From: Mycoplasmataceae bacterium UBA3729 | Lineage (GTDB): Bacteria > Bacillota_I > Bacilli_A > Mycoplasmatales > Mycoplasmoidaceae | Assembly (NCBI GenBank): GCA_002372615.1 | Contig: DFHG01000003.1 | Location: 1 to 11,002 of the forward strand | Direction of reading: 5' to 3' | DNA length: 11,002 nt | Shown here: piece by piece, positions 8,174-11,002 of the stretch | How the letters are laid out: each line of letters starts with the position of its first letter | How positions within the stretch are numbered: position 1 is the stretch's first letter | Translations under genes and position numbers: made by a program | The notes under the pieces: model-generated | Seen by the model: the letters and a program-made list of their open reading frames with translations, nothing else | Databases searched by the model: none | Told to the model about the DNA's origin: nothing

Positions 8174-10650
8174 ATAAAGGTTTACCTGTTAATCATATTG
8201 GAGATAATTTTCTATCAGGTTATAGTTCATTTAATCAAATTATTTTTATTCCTAATAACATAACTCAAATTGGTAATAATTTTTTATTTGAATGTACTTC
8301 ATTTAATCAGCCATTAGTTATTCCTCAAAGTATTAACTTAATTGGTGAAGCATTTATGTATTGTAATGATTCATATGATTCATCAATTGATATTTGCTGT
8401 GATCCATCAAGATTTATTAAAAGTGATAAATCATTTTCTACTAATAATCCTGATGCAATTTGTTACACTAAAGGAATAAAAGTTTACTCTAGTTATAAAT
8501 TCATTAATATTAATACACTTATTAATATGTTTCCTTCAAATACAAATTATCCATATTTCCGTGAATTAATTTCAATACCTTCCTTTCTTGAATATACATT
8601 AAACAATGATAATATGAGTTATACAGTATCAACAAACTTTTCTAATTCATATGATATTAAATTTAGTTTTAATAGTAAATTTAGTATTCCATCAACATAC
8701 AACAATTTAACTGTTGATTATATAGCTAATGATTTTCTTGCAGGTTGCGTTTCATTTAATCAACCTATAGTTATTCCTAATACAATTACTCAAATTGGTA
8801 ATAATTTTTTATTTGAATGTACTTCATTTAACCAATCTCTCTATATATCAGATAATGTTACAAATATCGGTGATAATTTTTTAATGAATTGTTCTGAATT
8901 TAATAACAATTTGTATATTTCAAAATCAATCGGTATGATTCCGAATGGATTTTTGTCTGGTTGTACAAAATTTAACAAACAAGTTAATATCCCTGAAGGT
9001 ATTTCCTATATTGGAAGTAATTTTCTTGCTAATTGTACTTCATTTAATCAATCTTTAACAATTCCAAAATTAGTTACATATATTGGTCAATCATTTATGT
9101 ATTGTAATAATTCATATACAAGCATTCTTTATCTTAATTGTAAGGCCAATTCATTTTCAGGAAATACTGATACCATACTATCAACAAACATTGTTGATGC
9201 TAATTGCTATACACAAGGGATAAAAATAATTACTATTCAAAATTCAGCTAAAATTGCTGCTATTTTACCAGAAAAATCTGGTGAAAACACATGTTTTAGA
9301 CATTTATTGTTTTTTGATTTTTTCTTATTTACTTTGAATGAAGATGGTTTAAGTTATACTGTTACAACAAATTTTAATAATTCAGTTAATGATGTGTATA
9401 CTTTTAATGAAGAATTTGACATTCCTTTAACATACAACAATAAAATGGTAACAGGCATAGGTGATAATTTTTTATATGGTTGTGCTTCATTTAATCAACT
9501 TCTCTTTATACCTAATACCATTAAAACTATAGGAAATAACTTTTTAACTCATTGTGCTTCATTTAACCAACCTTTAACAATTCCCAATACAATAACCCAA
9601 ATTGGTTATAATTTTTTATGTTATTGTGCTTCATTTAACCAACCTTTAACAATTCCCAATACAATAACCCAAATTGATAATGGTTTTTTATCTTATTGCG
9701 GATCATTCAACCAATCACTAACTCTTCCAAATAAATTAACTCAAATCGGTAATAATTTTTTAGAACACTGCATATGCTTTAACCAACCTTTAACAATTCC
9801 CAATACAATAACCCAAATTGGTTATAATTTTTTATGTTATTGTGTTTTATTTAACCAACCTTTAATAATTCCAAATGAAATAACTAGAATTGGTGGCGCA
9901 TTTTTATATGGTTGTAGTTCGTTCAACCAATCTTTAGTAATTCCAAATACAGTAACTGAAATTGGTGATGCATTTTTATATGGTTGTAGTTCGTTCAACC
10001 AATCTTTAGTAATTCCAAACACAGTAACTGAAATTGGTGATGCATTTTTATATGGTTGTAGTTTGTTCAACCAATCTTTAGTAATTCCAAATACAGTAAC
10101 TGAAATTGCTGATGCATTTTTATATGGTTGTAGTTCGTTCAACCAATCTTTAGTAATTCCAAATACAGTAACTGAAATTGGTGATGCATTTTTATATGGT
10201 TGTAGTTCATTTAATCAAGCATTAACTATTCCAAATTCAATAACTAAAATTGGTCAATATTTTTTAAATCGTTGTACTGCATTCAACCAACCATTAACTC
10301 TTTCAAATGGATTAAATGAAATTGGCAATTATTTTCTAAATTATTGTACTGCATTCAACCAAACTTTAACTCTTTCTAATTCAATTAGTAAAATAGGTGA
10401 ATTTTTCATGTTCGAAGACCAAAATTTTACAAATTTCATTTTCATAAAATGTTCATATACAGCATTTAAGATTAGTTACTATACATTATCAACTTCTTTT
10501 CCATCTGTCAGTTATATACTTGGTTGTCATGTTTCAATTGAAGATCATAATAGTTTAATTAATTTTATTTTAAGTTTTCCTAATCTCAATGGTGAAAGTA
10601 GCATAGGTGAAAGTAGCATATATAGAAAGATAAATATTGTTAAAATTTAA
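7945..10650 (+). CDS. Modular BspA-like repeat lipoprotein (901 aa, three solenoid modules)
   Basis: The start is ATG 7945, not the internal ATG at 8170: the codons between encode a signal peptide with lipobox LTSC (Cys36), joined through one UGA-Trp (8038-8040). Three modules follow. Each has a strand-rich entry (EYTLNxDxxSYTVxT), a run of 24-residue repeats and a cap starting FMYCN with CYTxGIK. The repeats fit C-x-SFNQxLxIPNxITxIGxxFLx. Module A has 2 units (Phe of FNQ at 96, 120). Module B has 5 (271-367). Module C has 13 at exact 24-residue spacing (516-804) and a degenerate cap. The IPNxITxIGxxF part is typical of LRR_5 (BspA) repeats, and SFNQ recalls the DUF285 mycoplasma repeat. Each unit has one Cys. 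No ribosome-binding site is visible. The 5' end is shared with the gene at 1-229. The likely role is a variable surface adhesin or antigen. Confidence 0.93.
8263..8306 (+). repeat. 44-bp block identical to 8788-8831
   Basis: These bases encode the TQIGNNFLFECTSFN unit in module A and are identical to the corresponding unit in module B. The identity at synonymous positions indicates recent duplication or conversion. Confidence 0.9.
9565..9628 (+). repeat. 64-bp block identical to 9781-9844
   Basis: The copies are exactly 216 bases (three repeat units) apart. A third, 40-base copy starts at 9637. This suggests multi-unit duplication within module C. Confidence 0.9.
9898..10210 (+). repeat. Near-identical 72-bp tandem array (about 4.3 copies)
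   Basis: The units start at 9898, 9970, 10042 and 10114, with a partial at 10186. Units 1 and 4 are identical; unit 2 differs from unit 1 at one base and unit 3 at two. Each encodes one 24-residue unit (AFLYGCSSFNQSLVIPNTV plus TEIGD). The flanking units of the same period are much more diverged, so this part of the array was amplified recently. Confidence 0.97.
10591..10620 (+). repeat. Two tandem copies of a 15-bp unit near the C-terminus
   Basis: GGTGAAAGTAGCATA occurs twice in tandem and encodes GESSI twice, 10 codons before the stop of the 901-residue gene. A change in copy number stays in frame. Confidence 0.9.
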
Positions 10651-10729
10651 AGAATATTTTACTTTATAAAGATCTATTTTGTTATCAACTTAAAATATTT
10701 TCATTGTCTATGTTTGTACATGTATAAAG

Positions 10730-10758
10730 TTAATTTTAAAATGCAATAAATATATAAT
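10730..10758 (+). promoter_or_regulatory. Candidate promoter of the right-edge lipoprotein gene
   Basis: TTAATT (10730-10735), 17 bases, then TATAAT (10753-10758), 25 bases before the ATG at 10784. The arrangement matches that before the paralogous gene at 4216. GAAGG at 10767-10771 may be the ribosome-binding site, although the 12-base spacing is long. Confidence 0.55.
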
Positions 10759-10783
10759 ACATTTATGAAGGTAGCTAATAATC

Positions 10784-11002
10784 ATGACTAAAAAAATTAA
10801 ATTATTTTTTTTAACATCAAGTGCTTTAATTGTTAATACAGCAATAGCAAGTGCATTAACTTCATGTTCTTTTAAAAATGCTATTAATGACATTGGTGGA
10901 TGTGATAAAAAATATGGTATTAGTATGGCAACATACAACCGTATGGAAAGTGACTTTAAAGATTTGTATGAAACACAACAAAGTATTAATAAAGATAAAG
11001 GA
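10784..11002 (+). CDS. Lipoprotein paralogous to the 841-residue protein, N-terminal part only (cut by right edge)
   Basis: Seventy-three codons are present. The signal peptide contains SSALIVNT and ends in LTSC with Cys28. After it comes KYGISMATYNRMESDFKDLY, which aligns with KYDISKATFKRMMNDLSDQY in the 841-residue protein, so the two belong to one family of unknown function. The DNA of the signal peptide is also similar, sharing a run of about 22 bases. A run of eight T at 10805-10812 falls in codons 8-10 and could allow slipped-strand frameshifting. Whether the missing part contains membrane segments like its paralogue cannot be seen. Confidence 0.88.
   Translation, partial: MTKKIKLFFLTSSALIVNTAIASALTSCSFKNAINDIGGCDKKYGISMATYNRMESDFKDLYETQQSINKDKG

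Noticed and set aside
9837..10142. Open 101-codon frame on the minus strand opposite the repeat array
   Set aside because: It is a periodic shadow of the 72-bp repeat, with no start signals or lipoprotein features. The plus-strand frame is clearly the coding one.
9565..10340. Regular repeats considered as a CRISPR array
   Set aside because: The 72-base periodicity is an in-frame protein repeat with no alternating unique spacers.
10653..10699. AATATTTTA (10653-10661) and TAAAATATT (10691-10699) as a terminator hairpin
   Set aside because: The stem is purely A-T with a 29-base loop and no T-run follows. Such pairs are expected by chance in this composition.
10708..10938. Minus-strand frame over the start of the right-edge gene, and the similar plus-strand frame at 4044-4289
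   Set aside because: Both are antisense shadows of the same lipoprotein signal peptide sequence; their similarity to each other comes from the paralogous genes on the opposite strand.

Overview
The window looks like a piece of a Mollicutes (mycoplasma-type) chromosome. The DNA is very AT-rich. Long reading frames become continuous only when UGA is read as tryptophan, as in translation table 4. Nearly every product begins with a lipoprotein-type signal peptide ending in Cys. No housekeeping gene, tRNA, rRNA, transposase or recombinase is visible, so I cannot name a species. The content is a dense surface-lipoprotein locus, and no gene-free stretch exceeds about 170 bases.

Layout, left to right. 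Positions 1-229 (minus) hold the 5' end of a BspA-like lipoprotein gene that runs off the left edge. Positions 320-1633 (minus) hold a 437-residue protein of BspA-type (LRR_5) leucine-rich repeats. Positions 1691-4216 (minus) hold an 841-residue lipoprotein that also has internal membrane segments. Positions 4323-6389 (minus) hold a 688-residue lipoprotein with four Big_2-type Ig-like domains. A 137-base divergent promoter region follows. Positions 6527-7777 (plus) hold a 416-residue lipoprotein with two Ig-like domains and a short leucine-rich repeat module. Positions 7945-10650 (plus) hold a 901-residue lipoprotein made of three leucine-rich repeat modules with 2, 5 and 13 exact 24-residue units. 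From 10784 (plus) begins a paralogue of the 841-residue protein, cut by the right edge.

The most striking feature is a long inverted repeat. Bases 1-247 are about 98% identical to the reverse complement of 7928-8173. Each arm starts just downstream of a different candidate -10 box and covers the start codon, signal peptide and first ~76 codons of an outward-reading BspA-like gene. Recombination between the arms would invert about 7.7 kb and exchange the promoters of the two genes, which resembles known mycoplasma surface-antigen switching. The right-hand gene also carries near-identical 72-bp tandem units, and blocks of it are shared with its neighbour, so its array length is probably variable.

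All proteins appear to be exported to the cell surface. The likely joint role is a variable adhesin or antigen coat, but that is inferred from family and layout, not shown directly.
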